From: Desulfofustis glycolicus DSM 9705
GTDB lineage: Bacteria; Desulfobacterota; Desulfobulbia; Desulfobulbales; Desulfocapsaceae
Reading direction: 5' to 3'
Length of the DNA: 61,287 bases
Assembly (NCBI RefSeq): GCF_900130015.1
Contig: NZ_FQXS01000003.1
Location: 182,341 to 243,627, forward strand
How positions within the stretch are numbered: position 1 is the stretch's first letter; every line of letters starts with the position of its first letter. Position numbers and translations under genes: made by a program. Shown piece after piece: positions 8,411-16,751 of this stretch. The notes below the pieces were generated by a model. The model was not told the DNA's origin, did no database searches, and saw only the letters and a program-made list of their open reading frames with translations.

Positions 8411-8698
8411 TTACTTGAAGCGCGAACGAGCCGATTTCATCGCATCGCCGAGTGAGTCCCAGGCAAGTTCCATACCGGATTTGAGATCTTCCCAGGCATC
8501 CTCGCCGGCCCGTTTCAGCTCACTCAGCTTTTCTCGCGCCGCTTCCTGTTTCATTCGCAACTCGTCGATCTGCTTATAATATTCGAGCTGACCATCGGCG
8601 TCGGCGTCTTTTGCCCGCGCCTTCATTTTCTCGATTTCTGCTTTCCATTCATCCAACTGCGCTTCAATCTTCTGTTGGTATGCATCTTTCATGCTCAT
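8411..8698 (-). CDS. Coiled-coil protein, sll1863-type stress-response family
   Basis: The 95-residue product is almost entirely charged heptad-like helix (YQQKIEAQLDEWKAEIEKMK... YYKQIDELRMKQEAAREKL) followed by DAWEDLKSGMELAWDSLGDAMKSA, a signature of small proteins annotated as sll1863 family stress-response proteins. Start at MSMKDA, with GGAGG 5 bases upstream. Cytoplasmic; no catalytic motif. Confidence 0.75.
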   Translation of the reverse strand: MSMKDAYQQKIEAQLDEWKAEIEKMKARAKDADADGQLEYYKQIDELRMKQEAAREKLSELKRAGEDAWEDLKSGMELAWDSLGDAMKSARSRFK

Positions 8699-9032
8699 GG
8701 TTTCCTCCATTGCGGTTGATTGACGAAGCGGTGCAGCGATACGGGTCATCTCTTCTTTGCCCCCGAGCATACCCGCAAAAAAATGCGAACCCCGCATATC
8801 GTTACCCGTAACTATACCATAAAATGATATTTTTTGCTGGCGCATCGACGGCTACAACGGAGCAATCCAGATTCGGTTCTTCCGAGCCAAACATGGCGGC
8901 GTTCCCCTAACACGGTATCGATCGCTCAACCGAATGGACAGTGCGAAAGATCGGTGATCAATCATGGTAAGAATTGTCGATCTGAGATATGTTTGCAGGT
9001 CCGGTCGATAACACCGTACGCCAGACACTCGC

Positions 9033-9172
9033 GAGCCTTTTGCAAAACTTAGATTTCCGTTCAAAATCAAGGCATGCTAAAAATTTTACCACAGGCATAT
9101 AATTGATATTCCGAGGATAAAATTTTGAGCATAACGCGGAGTTTGGGCGAAAAGATTGTTTTGCAAATGGCT
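9033..9172 (-). mobile_element. MITE-like element, copy 1 (reverse orientation)
   Basis: About 140 bp bounded by 15-base imperfect terminal inverted repeats (AGCCTTTTGCAAAAC at 9034-9048; GTTTTGCAAATGGCT at 9158-9172). It is flanked by the 5-bp direct repeat CTCGC (9028-9032 and 9173-9177). Read on the minus strand, its interior (AATTTTATCCTCGGAATATC, then AAAATTTT, then CTTGATTTTGAACG) matches two other elements at 34757 and 42602. No coding capacity. The rest of the 8699-9207 gap contains no gene I can support. Confidence 0.75.
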
Positions 9173-9207
9173 CTCGCTTCAGGAATCGAAAGCACAGGGG
9201 ATACCAG

Positions 9208-10329
9208 ATGAGCAGATTGTTCACTGAACATGGCATCAACACCATGTCTGTTAAAAACAGATTCGTTCGCTCCGCCACTTGGGAAGGACGCGCCGGCGAA
9301 GACGGAGCCGCCACGGCGGACCTGACCGAAATGATGACGACGCTTGCTGAGGGCGGCGTCGGGTTGATAATTACCAGTCACGCTTTCGTCTCGCCGGCAG
9401 GTCAGGCGACGCCCCGGCAACTCGGCATCCACGACGGGGCCCTGATTTCTGGACTACAAGAAATGGTGTCAGCGGTACACGCCCACGATGCCAAGATAGT
9501 CATGCAACTCGCCCATGCCGGGATCCACGCCAATACAGAGTTGACCGGCCAGGCTGCTCTCGCCGTGTCCGGCACCGACGATTTTCCTCAGGGAGCCGTT
9601 CGGGTCGCAACGGTGGCGGATATCGAAGCTCTCGTTTCCTCCTTTGCCCAAGCAGCGGGAAAAGCACAACAAGCCGGTTTCGATGGAGTTGAACTCCACT
9701 CCGCCCATGGTTATCTTCTCAGCCAGTTTCTCTCCCCGGCCTACAATAGGCGGGATGACGACTATGGCGGATCGATCGGCAACCGGGCTCGGATCCACCT
9801 GCAGATATACCGTGCCATCAGAGCGGTAGTCGGCAAAGATTACCCGATTCTGATCAAGATGAATTGTGCCGACTTTATCGACAATGGCTTGACCGGCGAC
9901 GATGCGCTGACTGCCGCCACGCTTTTTGCCGACGAAGGCTTCGATGCCATCGAAGTCAGCGGCGGCACCATTTTGGGCGGCAAGCTGTCACCCAGCCGAC
10001 CGAAAATCGCCACGGCGGATCAAGAGGCGTATTTCAAAGAATACGCCGGCAGGATCAAAAACGCCACCAACGTACCGGTAATACTCGTCGGCGGCGTGCG
10101 CTCCTTCGAGGTGGCTCAGGCTGTCGTTGCCGACGGGACTGCCGATTTCATCGCCATGAGCAGGCCGCTTATCAGGGAACCCGCCCTGGTCAATCGCTGG
10201 CAAAGCGGTGACCGGCGCAGGGCCGCCTGCACATCGGACAATCTCTGCTTCAAGCCGGGGTTCGCCGGCAGCGGAGTGTATTGTGTAACCGCAGAAAAGG
10301 AAACAATGAAGCAATCGAACGCCGGCTGA
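9208..10329 (+). CDS. NADH:flavin oxidoreductase, Old Yellow Enzyme family
   Basis: The 373-residue single-domain FMN enzyme is a TIM barrel. Visible marks are KNRFVRSATWEG at the start, QLAHAG, the active-site region GVELHSAHGYLLSQFLSP followed by YNRRDDDYGGSIGNRAR, and FIAMSRPLIREP near the end. A C-terminal cysteine group (CTSDNLC... GVYC) is present, but no second NAD/FAD domain follows, unlike the FadH-type enzyme at the other end of the window. It probably reduces activated C=C bonds; the substrate is unknown. GGGGAT precedes the ATG. Confidence 0.92.
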   Translation: MSRLFTEHGINTMSVKNRFVRSATWEGRAGEDGAATADLTEMMTTLAEGGVGLIITSHAFVSPAGQATPRQLGIHDGALISGLQEMVSAVHAHDAKIVMQLAHAGIHANTELTGQAALAVSGTDDFPQGAVRVATVADIEALVSSFAQAAGKAQQAGFDGVELHSAHGYLLSQFLSPAYNRRDDDYGGSIGNRARIHLQIYRAIRAVVGKDYPILIKMNCADFIDNGLTGDDALTAATLFADEGFDAIEVSGGTILGGKLSPSRPKIATADQEAYFKEYAGRIKNATNVPVILVGGVRSFEVAQAVVADGTADFIAMSRPLIREPALVNRWQSGDRRRAACTSDNLCFKPGFAGSGVYCVTAEKETMKQSNAG

Positions 10330-10388
10330 ACGGTGCCCGCTGCCGGACGGCGCCGGAACGACCATCGCACCATCAACGAGGGACCGAT

Positions 10389-11015
10389 ATGAGCCTGGAA
10401 ATCTGGATTGCCTATCTTGTGGCGACAACGTTGATTCTGGTCATCCCGGGACCGACCATCATTCTGGTGATCAGTCAAGCGATAACCCACGGGCGCGGTT
10501 CGGTGGTTCCGCTGGCAGCCGGCGTGGTGCTCGGCGATCTGACCGCGATGACCTGCTCGCTGCTTGGGCTGGGGGCGCTCATCAGTACCTCGGCCACACT
10601 TTTTATCGTGTTCAAATGGATCGGCGCGGCCTACCTGCTCTTTCTGGGGATCAAACTCTGGAGAGCGACCCCGGATCTCGTTGCCGGTCACCGGCAGCCA
10701 GCGGGTTTCTCACAGCGGTCACTGTTGCGCAGTTCTTTTGTCGTCACCGCGCTCAACCCAAAAAGCATCGCCTTTTTCGTGGCCTTTCTACCGCAATTCA
10801 TAACAACCGGCAAACCCGTATGGAGCCAGCTCCTCCTGCTCGGTGGGACGTTTCTGCTGCTCGCCTTGATCAACGCCGCACTTTATGCGTCATTTGCCAG
10901 CCGGTTGCGTGAAGCTGTCGGCAAGAAACATGTTCGCACCTGGTTCAATCGTTGCGGCGGAGCTGCTCTGATCGGCGCCGGGGTCGTCACGGCCGCGATG
11001 CAGCGTACTTCATAG
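10389..11015 (+). CDS. LysE/RhtB-family exporter
   Basis: The 208-residue membrane protein has about six hydrophobic segments. It begins MSLEIWIAYLVATTLILVIPGPT, with the IPGPT motif diagnostic of the family, and continues GVVLGDLTAMTCSLLGLGAL and TALNPKSIAFFVAFLPQF. Members export amino acids or metabolites. Start at 10389 is preceded by GAGGGA; the longer upstream reading overlaps the flavoprotein gene and is not supported. Confidence 0.88.
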   Translation: MSLEIWIAYLVATTLILVIPGPTIILVISQAITHGRGSVVPLAAGVVLGDLTAMTCSLLGLGALISTSATLFIVFKWIGAAYLLFLGIKLWRATPDLVAGHRQPAGFSQRSLLRSSFVVTALNPKSIAFFVAFLPQFITTGKPVWSQLLLLGGTFLLLALINAALYASFASRLREAVGKKHVRTWFNRCGGAALIGAGVVTAAMQRTS

Positions 11016-11118
11016 CCGTTCCCAGTCGATCGCAAACCGGACACCGACGGAGACCGATGGAACAAGCGACCTGGAAGTACGTAACCCCAGCAGAAGAAAT
11101 TCGACCCGGAGAGAACTC

Positions 11119-11559
11119 ATGAACATCCTGGTGGCAATTGATTTTTCCGACGCGACGGAAGCAATCGTGCGCCAAGCTGAGGAAATCGCCGTCACGCATT
11201 CTGCAAAAGTGTGGCTCCTCCATGTCGCCGAGCCGGAACCGGATTTCGTCGGCTATCAGCCAGGTCCACAGGCAGAGCGGGATTTCCTGGCGGAGCGGTT
11301 CCATACGGAACACCGCAACATTCAACACATTGCCAAACGGATGCGCGCGACCGGTCTGGATATCACCGCCCTGCTCGTACAAGGCGTTACAGGCGAGACA
11401 ATTCTCGAGAGGGCGCGTAAACTGAATATTGATATGATTATCGTCGGCTCCCACGGACGGGGAGCAATGTATCAACTTCTGGTGGGCAGCGTCAGCGAAG
11501 GGGTATTGCGCGGGGCAGTCTGCCCCGTACTGGTCGTGCCGACGCGCCGCGACACGTAA
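11119..11559 (+). CDS. Universal stress protein (UspA family)
   Basis: The 146-residue single Usp domain has MNILVAIDFSDATE at the start and the ATP-binding signature G-S-H-G-R-G-x9-G-S near the C-terminus (IVGSHGRGAMYQLLVGSVSEGVL), ending CPVLVVP. It is therefore the ATP-binding type. GGAGAG precedes the ATG. It lies in a plus-strand series of small accessory genes. Confidence 0.93.
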   Translation: MNILVAIDFSDATEAIVRQAEEIAVTHSAKVWLLHVAEPEPDFVGYQPGPQAERDFLAERFHTEHRNIQHIAKRMRATGLDITALLVQGVTGETILERARKLNIDMIIVGSHGRGAMYQLLVGSVSEGVLRGAVCPVLVVPTRRDT

Positions 11560-11611
11560 ATCGGCAGGATACCGACACAGTGAAACTCATGACGCACAGC
11601 CGACAAGCCGG

Positions 11612-11956
11612 ATGAAGATTCTTGGCGAGCAGATAGCATTTCGTGAAAATATTGCATTTTCCCTGAGACGGTACCTCGTCTGGTGGCTTATCCTCGTGAT
11701 CACCATGGCCTACGATATAGCCACGACTTCGGCTTTTGTCGCAAAATACGGTTCTGATGCCGAGGCGAATACGATTACAAGATGGCTTATGACCGCTGTC
11801 GGCGGGGATCTCGGTAATCTTGCCGGCAAAGGTCTGCAGCTCGTGGCGGTGATCGGTTTTGTCGGTCTGCATCGCCGGCTCGGAAACATCTTTCTGCTCT
11901 TTGTTATTTTGCTCAACTGCTGGGCTGTTGTTATCAACTCGCTGTCATTGGCCTGA
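11612..11956 (+). CDS. Small membrane protein, DUF5658-like
   Basis: The 114 residues contain three hydrophobic helices (LVWWLILVITMAYDIATTSAF, KGLQLVAVIGFVGLH, IFLLFVILLNCWAVVINSL). The pattern D-x3-T-x9-E-A-N-x-I after the first helix resembles DUF5658 proteins (D...T... E.NP). It follows uspA by about 50 bp. Function unknown. Confidence 0.6.
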   Translation: MKILGEQIAFRENIAFSLRRYLVWWLILVITMAYDIATTSAFVAKYGSDAEANTITRWLMTAVGGDLGNLAGKGLQLVAVIGFVGLHRRLGNIFLLFVILLNCWAVVINSLSLA

Positions 11957-12035
11957 AACGTGGTTCATCAGCATAACCGAAAAGAATCGGTTACATCCAC
12001 TCAAGCCCCCTCAACAAAAAAGACAAGAAGCCAAC

Positions 12036-12473
12036 ATGAAAATTCCACGACTCTCGATGATAACCCTCGGTGTCGCCGATCTGGCAAAAGCGGCTTCATT
12101 CTATGAAGCCGTGCTCGCTACGCCGCCCAACCGCTCCTATGACGGCGTCGTCTTCATTGAACTGCCGGGCAGCTGGCTGGCCCTCTATCCGATCGACGCG
12201 CTGGCCGCCGATATCTCCCCGGAAATCACCCCGGCCCGCACCGGCTTCAGCGGCATTACCCTGGCCCATAATGCCCGGAACAGGGAAGATGTCATCGCCA
12301 TCATCGATCGCGCTCGAAACGCCGGCGCCCGTATTCTGCGAGAACCCCAGGAAACGTTCTGGGGCGGCTTCAACGGATACTTCGCCGATCGTGACGGGTA
12401 TTGCTGGGAAATTGCCTGGGGACCGATGTTCGGTTTCGACGAACACGGCGACATGCACTTTCAGGCAGGCTGA
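12036..12473 (+). CDS. VOC (glyoxalase/bleomycin-resistance) superfamily protein
   Basis: The 145-residue protein has the paired beta-alpha-beta-beta-beta halves of the VOC fold (SMITLGVADLAKAASFYEAVL; then ITLAHNARNREDVIAIIDRARNAGARIL... FADRDGYCWEIAWGP). Asp and Glu in DRDGYCWEI are at the usual metal-ligand edge. The substrate is unknown. The ATG at 12036 was chosen because the fold begins there; the upstream extension overlaps the preceding membrane-protein gene. Confidence 0.85.
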   Translation: MKIPRLSMITLGVADLAKAASFYEAVLATPPNRSYDGVVFIELPGSWLALYPIDALAADISPEITPARTGFSGITLAHNARNREDVIAIIDRARNAGARILREPQETFWGGFNGYFADRDGYCWEIAWGPMFGFDEHGDMHFQAG

Positions 12474-12478
12474 CAGCG

Positions 12479-12958
12479 ATGCAACGAAACCATGGCGTCC
12501 CTCCGGCCCCCCACATCAATCGCCTCTCCCTGGTGGCCCTTGAAACCACCGGCGCCACGACGCGGACTCTCTGGAGCACATCCTCGTTGCTGATGTCGCT
12601 GTTGCTCTGCTGCTGGCTACTGATGCCGACCGGAGCGGAGGCGGATACCCTCGACCCGCAAGTAGCCATTGAGATCGATCACCTGCTTGAACACATCAGG
12701 ACCGCACCGTGCCGATTCAACCGAAACGGCACCTGGCATGAAGCCGACGAAGCAGCCGAACATATCGGCAGAAAGTATCGTTATCTGCTCCGACGCGATC
12801 GTATCGACTCAACGGAAGACTTTATCAGGCAGGCAGCGACCGCCAGCAGCATCTCGGGCAGAGCGTACCTGGTACAGTGCCGGTCAGACACGGTGCTGAA
12901 AACCGCGGACTGGCTGACCGGTATCCTTGCTGAGCTACGGCAGCACGAGCCCCCATGA
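12479..12958 (+). CDS. DUF5329 family exported protein
   Basis: The 159-residue product has a hydrophobic export segment (SLLMSLLLCCWLLMPTGAEA, about 40-58). The mature part carries the DUF5329 signature: a helix ending CRFNRNGTWHEADEAAEHIGRKY, then STEDFIRQAATASSISGRAYLVQC and a final WLTGILAELR. Two cysteines could form a disulfide in the periplasm. It starts 5 bp after the VOC gene and is probably co-transcribed. Function unknown. Confidence 0.75.
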   Translation: MQRNHGVPPAPHINRLSLVALETTGATTRTLWSTSSLLMSLLLCCWLLMPTGAEADTLDPQVAIEIDHLLEHIRTAPCRFNRNGTWHEADEAAEHIGRKYRYLLRRDRIDSTEDFIRQAATASSISGRAYLVQCRSDTVLKTADWLTGILAELRQHEPP

Positions 12959-12998
12959 CGGCACATCGCGACGGATTATCCAAAACTGCCCCACGACC

Positions 12999-13100
12999 GC
13001 TCAGGCTGAATGGCTGTAACGTCGGAAGCAACGCAGCAGCCGGAGGAAGGACCGACCAGGCCTGCCGGCCACGAAGATGGTTTGTATTGTTCGTTGTGAC
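12999..13100 (+). repeat. REP/BIME-like repeat, degenerate copy
   Basis: The segment ACGCAGCAGCCGGAGG, then AGGACCGACCAGGCCTGCCGG and TTGTTCGTTGTGAC aligns with the repeat at 36415-36592, including the flanking TTGTTTGTTGTGAC. The 5' half is degraded. Confidence 0.55.
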
Positions 13101-13154
13101 ATCCAGTCCGGGAAAGTATAGCAAAAGACAGGTTACGGCCTGTCACGCCGCCGG

Positions 13155-13184
13155 TTGACATTTGTCGGCCGGTAAACCGATAAA
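13155..13184 (+). promoter_or_regulatory. Sigma-70-type promoter before the racemase gene
   Basis: TTGACA (13155-13160) is a perfect -35; GATAAA (13179-13184) follows after 18 bases. The ATG of the Asp/Glu racemase lies 30 bases downstream with GGGGAAG as ribosome-binding site. The -10 match is only 4/6. Confidence 0.45.
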
Positions 13185-13213
13185 GATTAGAGCAGGAAGC
13201 AACCGGGGAAGCC

Positions 13214-13912
13214 ATGAAAACAATCGGGCTGTTGGGCGGCATGAGTTGGGAGAGTACCATCGGCTATTACCGGGCGATCAACGAAGGTATCAAGGCCCGC
13301 CTGGGTGGTTTCCATTCGGCCAAGATCGCACTGTACAGCGTCGATTTCGAACCGATCGAGACCCTGCAGCGGTGCGGAGACTGGCAGCAGATGGGCGATC
13401 TGCTGGCCGATGCGGCCCGGAAGGTCGAGGCTGCCGGCGCCGACTTTCTGCTTATCTGCACCAATACCATGCATAAGGTCGCGCCTCGCATCGAGCGGGA
13501 GATCTCCGTGCCGCTCCTGCACATTGGCGATGCCACCGCCGAAGCCTTGATTCGAAACGGCATTCGGACCGTCGGCCTCCTCGGCACCGCGTTCACGATG
13601 GAGCAGGACTTCTACAAGGGGCGGCTGAGAGACAATTACGGCCTGAACGTCCTGATCCCGGAGAAACAAGACCGCCGGCTGGTTCACGACGTCATCTTCA
13701 ATGAGCTCTGCCTTGGCAGGCAGAAGGCCGAATCGCGCCGGGCCTACCTCGACATAATCGAGGCACTGGCCAAACGGGGTGCCGAAGCGGTCATTCTTGG
13801 TTGTACCGAAATCGGAATGCTGGTAAACCAGGACGATACGGGTGTCAGACTCTTCGACACTACGAAGATTCACGCCGAACAGGCGGTCGACTATGCGCTG
13901 CGCGAGGCATAA
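13214..13912 (+). CDS. Aspartate/glutamate racemase family protein
   Basis: The 232-residue protein has the two pseudo-symmetric halves of the family, each with its catalytic cysteine in context: LICTNTMHK (first) and VILGCTEIGML (second). The opening MKTIGLLGGMSWESTIGYYR is characteristic of the YgeA/broad-specificity aspartate racemase subgroup. It interconverts L- and D-amino acids without cofactor. A plausible promoter sits just upstream. Confidence 0.92.
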   Translation: MKTIGLLGGMSWESTIGYYRAINEGIKARLGGFHSAKIALYSVDFEPIETLQRCGDWQQMGDLLADAARKVEAAGADFLLICTNTMHKVAPRIEREISVPLLHIGDATAEALIRNGIRTVGLLGTAFTMEQDFYKGRLRDNYGLNVLIPEKQDRRLVHDVIFNELCLGRQKAESRRAYLDIIEALAKRGAEAVILGCTEIGMLVNQDDTGVRLFDTTKIHAEQAVDYALREA

Positions 13913-13995
13913 CCGGCCGGCTCGATGGTCGATTCGGCGTCACCGGTCGACCGGTGGATCGTCTCTTCCTGTCAAACCGTTTACCGTGTCAGCCG

Positions 13996-14958
13996 ATGAT
14001 TGAGTCCTACGCATTTCTCAAACGGGTCCTTGACGCCATCACCGAACACATCGTAGTGATCGATCAACAAGGAACCATCCTCTTCGTCAACCGCAGTTGG
14101 ACGCTTTTTGGCAAACAGAACAACTGTCTGATTATCGACAACAACTGGCAAAACATCAATTACCTCGACGTCTGCAATACCGCCTCTGCAATGGGCGATG
14201 ACTTCGGGTCGCTGGCCGCCGACGGCCTGCGTGCGGTGATCAGCGGTACAAAACCGTCGTTCTCCCTCGAATACCCGTGCCACAGCCCGCGCGAAAAGCG
14301 CTGGTTCATGATGCGTGTTTCCTCTTTTTCAATGGGACAAACCCGTTGTTTCGTCATCTCTCACCATAATATCACCGAGCGCAAATTAGCCGAGGAACAG
14401 GTTATTAGCCTCTCTCGCCTCGACGGTCTGACTGGAATTGCCAATCGCCGCCGTTTCGATGAATTCCTCGAGGCCGAATGGAAACGCTGTGCCCGTCTCA
14501 GCCTGCCGATCTCGCTGGCAATTATCGATATCGATCATTTCAAGCTACTCAACGACACGTACGGCCACCTGGCCGGCGACGACTGTCTGAAAGCCATTGG
14601 AAATACTCTGCAAAACTTCGCCAACCGGCCTGGCGACCTGTGCGCCCGCTACGGCGGGGAAGAGTTTGCAATCATCTATGGTAATACATCCCTGCAGCAG
14701 TCGTGCCTCCTGGCCAAACAAGTTCTCGCGGCAATCCGTGACCTTGGCATCGCCAATGAGAACGCACCGACTTCGCCGACGATGACGGCAAGTATCGGCG
14801 TCGCAACAATGTATCCAGACCAGGTTTCGACAGCAACAGAACTGATCGAAGCGGCGGACAGACTCCTCTACCAGGCCAAGAACCAGGGGCGCGACCGGAT
14901 CGTCTGCCAGGACGAGTCCCCCCCCGGCTCCGACAAAGGCCCCACGACCGCAGAATAA
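13996..14958 (+). CDS. PAS-GGDEF diguanylate cyclase
   Basis: The 320-residue protein has an N-terminal PAS domain (about 5-125: DAITEHIVVIDQQGTILFVN) and a GGDEF domain (about 145-305). The active motif reads GGEEF (ARYGGEEFAIIYGN), so cyclic-di-GMP synthesis is expected. An RxxD inhibitory site (RPGD) sits five residues before the motif, allowing product inhibition. No membrane segment. The ATG at 13996 was chosen because the PAS begins there; the ribosome-binding site is weak. The sensed signal is unknown. Confidence 0.9.
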   Translation: MIESYAFLKRVLDAITEHIVVIDQQGTILFVNRSWTLFGKQNNCLIIDNNWQNINYLDVCNTASAMGDDFGSLAADGLRAVISGTKPSFSLEYPCHSPREKRWFMMRVSSFSMGQTRCFVISHHNITERKLAEEQVISLSRLDGLTGIANRRRFDEFLEAEWKRCARLSLPISLAIIDIDHFKLLNDTYGHLAGDDCLKAIGNTLQNFANRPGDLCARYGGEEFAIIYGNTSLQQSCLLAKQVLAAIRDLGIANENAPTSPTMTASIGVATMYPDQVSTATELIEAADRLLYQAKNQGRDRIVCQDESPPGSDKGPTTAE

Positions 14959-14975
14959 CAGGGACAACACCGCTC

Positions 14976-15944
14976 ATGGTGCAGATCAATCATCTCACGG
15001 GGGCTCTGTCCTGGCTCGGTCGGCAAGGCACCCGTGCGGTAGCGGCACTCGTCATCATCGGCATCGCAGCACCGCCACTTGGCACACTCTTCAAACCGCT
15101 CGTCACCGAAACCATCTTCGTGCTGCTCTGCTTCGCCTTCATGCGGGTCGACATGGTCGCTTTCCGGGCCTACTTAAAACGCCCGGGCCTTGTCTTGGCG
15201 GCAACCGCCTGGACATCGGTACTCGTACCGCTGGTCTTCGCTTCCGGCTGCCTGGGGCTCGGCCTGCCGGCACAGTCTCCACATTTGTTCCTGGCACTGA
15301 TGCTGCAGGCCATCGCCTCGCCGATCATGGCCGCTCCCGCCTTTGCCTCGCTGATCGGTCTCGACGCCGCCCTGGTACTGGCGACGTTGATTACCAGTAC
15401 CGCGATCATTCCGCTAACCGCGCCGCTGTTTGCCTCCCTGTTCCTCGGCCCGGCATTATCGTTGGCCCCGCTGGACCTCGGCCTGAAGCTGTCGGCGATT
15501 CTCGCCGGCTCGGCCCTGGTCGGTTTTGGCGCCCGTCGGGTCTTCGGTCTGGCAGCGATCGAACGGCGCGCGGATGCGATCAACGGCGGCAATATCATCT
15601 TTCTCTTCATCTTTGTCGCCGCCATCATGGAAAACGTCGCCGACCGGTTCCTCGCGGCACCGCTTTTCACCCTTGCCCTGATTGTACTGGCCTTCGCGAT
15701 CTACCTCGCCCTGCTGCTGCTCTCCGTCTTAATTTTCTGGCGAACCGGCCGAGAGCGTGCCCTGGCGCTCGGGTTTCTCTCTTCCCAGCGCAACATGGGG
15801 CTGATGCTCGCCGCCACCGGCGGCGCGCTGCCGGAGTTAACCTGGCTCTATTTCGCATTGGCCCAGTTCCCGATCTATCTCGGCCCCTACCTGCTACAAC
15901 CGCTGGCCCGGCGCCTGCTCAACCGGAATGGAAGAAGACGGTAA
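14976..15944 (+). CDS. BASS/SBF-like membrane transporter
   Basis: The 322-residue polytopic membrane protein has about nine to ten hydrophobic helices. Features such as LQAIASPIMAAPAFASLIGLD and SSQRNMGLMLAATGG resemble the crossover helices of the bile acid:sodium symporter/arsenite-exporter superfamily, in which an RN-x-G-L motif is common. It starts 17 bp after the GGDEF gene. The substrate cannot be told. Confidence 0.7.
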   Translation: MVQINHLTGALSWLGRQGTRAVAALVIIGIAAPPLGTLFKPLVTETIFVLLCFAFMRVDMVAFRAYLKRPGLVLAATAWTSVLVPLVFASGCLGLGLPAQSPHLFLALMLQAIASPIMAAPAFASLIGLDAALVLATLITSTAIIPLTAPLFASLFLGPALSLAPLDLGLKLSAILAGSALVGFGARRVFGLAAIERRADAINGGNIIFLFIFVAAIMENVADRFLAAPLFTLALIVLAFAIYLALLLLSVLIFWRTGRERALALGFLSSQRNMGLMLAATGGALPELTWLYFALAQFPIYLGPYLLQPLARRLLNRNGRRR

Positions 15945-16078
15945 CAACATGGTCACCACCCGATCAATCCCTGCCGCGTCAACGAGAAAGTCAGCTTTTC
16001 CGCAGACGAAAGGGATGTTTTCGACCGGCAGGACGCTTATACTAATTCCATGGGAGCACGGCAGAAAAAGGAGATACA

Positions 16079-16750
16079 ATGAAGACCGACCAACACACCT
16101 CTACCCCTGACAAACCCCTTCGGCACTCGCACTCGGGGCGATACCCGGAAGAGACTCGACAACGATTGGCCACGCCACCCGCAGCGCCTCGTACAGGCGG
16201 GACCGCCAGTTCAACCATCCGTTTCGCGTGCGCTCCCTGCTTTCTCGGTTGGGTCGCGGTAGCCATGACCGAACGCGGCATCTGCGCCATCGAATTGGGT
16301 GATGATCGGCAGGCCGTATCCGCGCAGCTGCGCCGCCATTTCCCCAAGGCACGGCTGGCAGACGTCGGGCCGGAATTCTCGTCGATCGTTGCCGAAGTGA
16401 TTACCCTACTCGAAACGCCACCGAAGACTATCGACCTGACCCTCGACATTCAGGGGACCGCCTTCCAGCAGCAGGTCTGGCAGTTCTTGCGCCAGATTCC
16501 ACCCGGCAGCACGGTCAGCTACGGAGAGGTGGCCCACCGCCTTGGCCGTCCCCGGGCGGCCCGTGCGGTGGCCGGGGCCTGCGCCGCCAACAGGCTGGCC
16601 GTGGTCGTCCCCTGTCACCGGGTCATCAGCAGCAACGGATCGCTGGGTGGTTTCCGCTGGGGCATCGACCGAAAGCGCACCCTGCTGCATCGGGAAAATA
16701 CTGCCTCGAACGCAGCTTGGATAAACGATAAAAAATCGGTGCCGAGGTGA
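16079..16750 (+). CDS. ogt: Methylated-DNA-[protein]-cysteine S-methyltransferase
   Basis: The suicidal DNA-repair alkyltransferase has 223 residues. The active site PCHRV is present in NRLAVVVPCHRVISSNGSLGGFRWG. The helix-turn-helix (GSTVSYGEVAHRLGRPRAARAVAGACAAN) and the upstream ribonuclease-like domain are also clear. A ~50-residue low-complexity N-terminal extension precedes the domain. A perfect AAGGAG precedes the ATG, and TATACT at 16038-16043 may be the -10. It converges on the DHH-CBS gene, whose stop is 2 bp away. Confidence 0.93.
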   Translation: MKTDQHTSTPDKPLRHSHSGRYPEETRQRLATPPAAPRTGGTASSTIRFACAPCFLGWVAVAMTERGICAIELGDDRQAVSAQLRRHFPKARLADVGPEFSSIVAEVITLLETPPKTIDLTLDIQGTAFQQQVWQFLRQIPPGSTVSYGEVAHRLGRPRAARAVAGACAANRLAVVVPCHRVISSNGSLGGFRWGIDRKRTLLHRENTASNAAWINDKKSVPR

Positions 16751-16751
16751 T

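Noticed and set aside
8834-9070. Small frames in the gap before the Old Yellow Enzyme gene
   Set aside because: They run into the MITE-like element and have no ribosome sites or protein signature.
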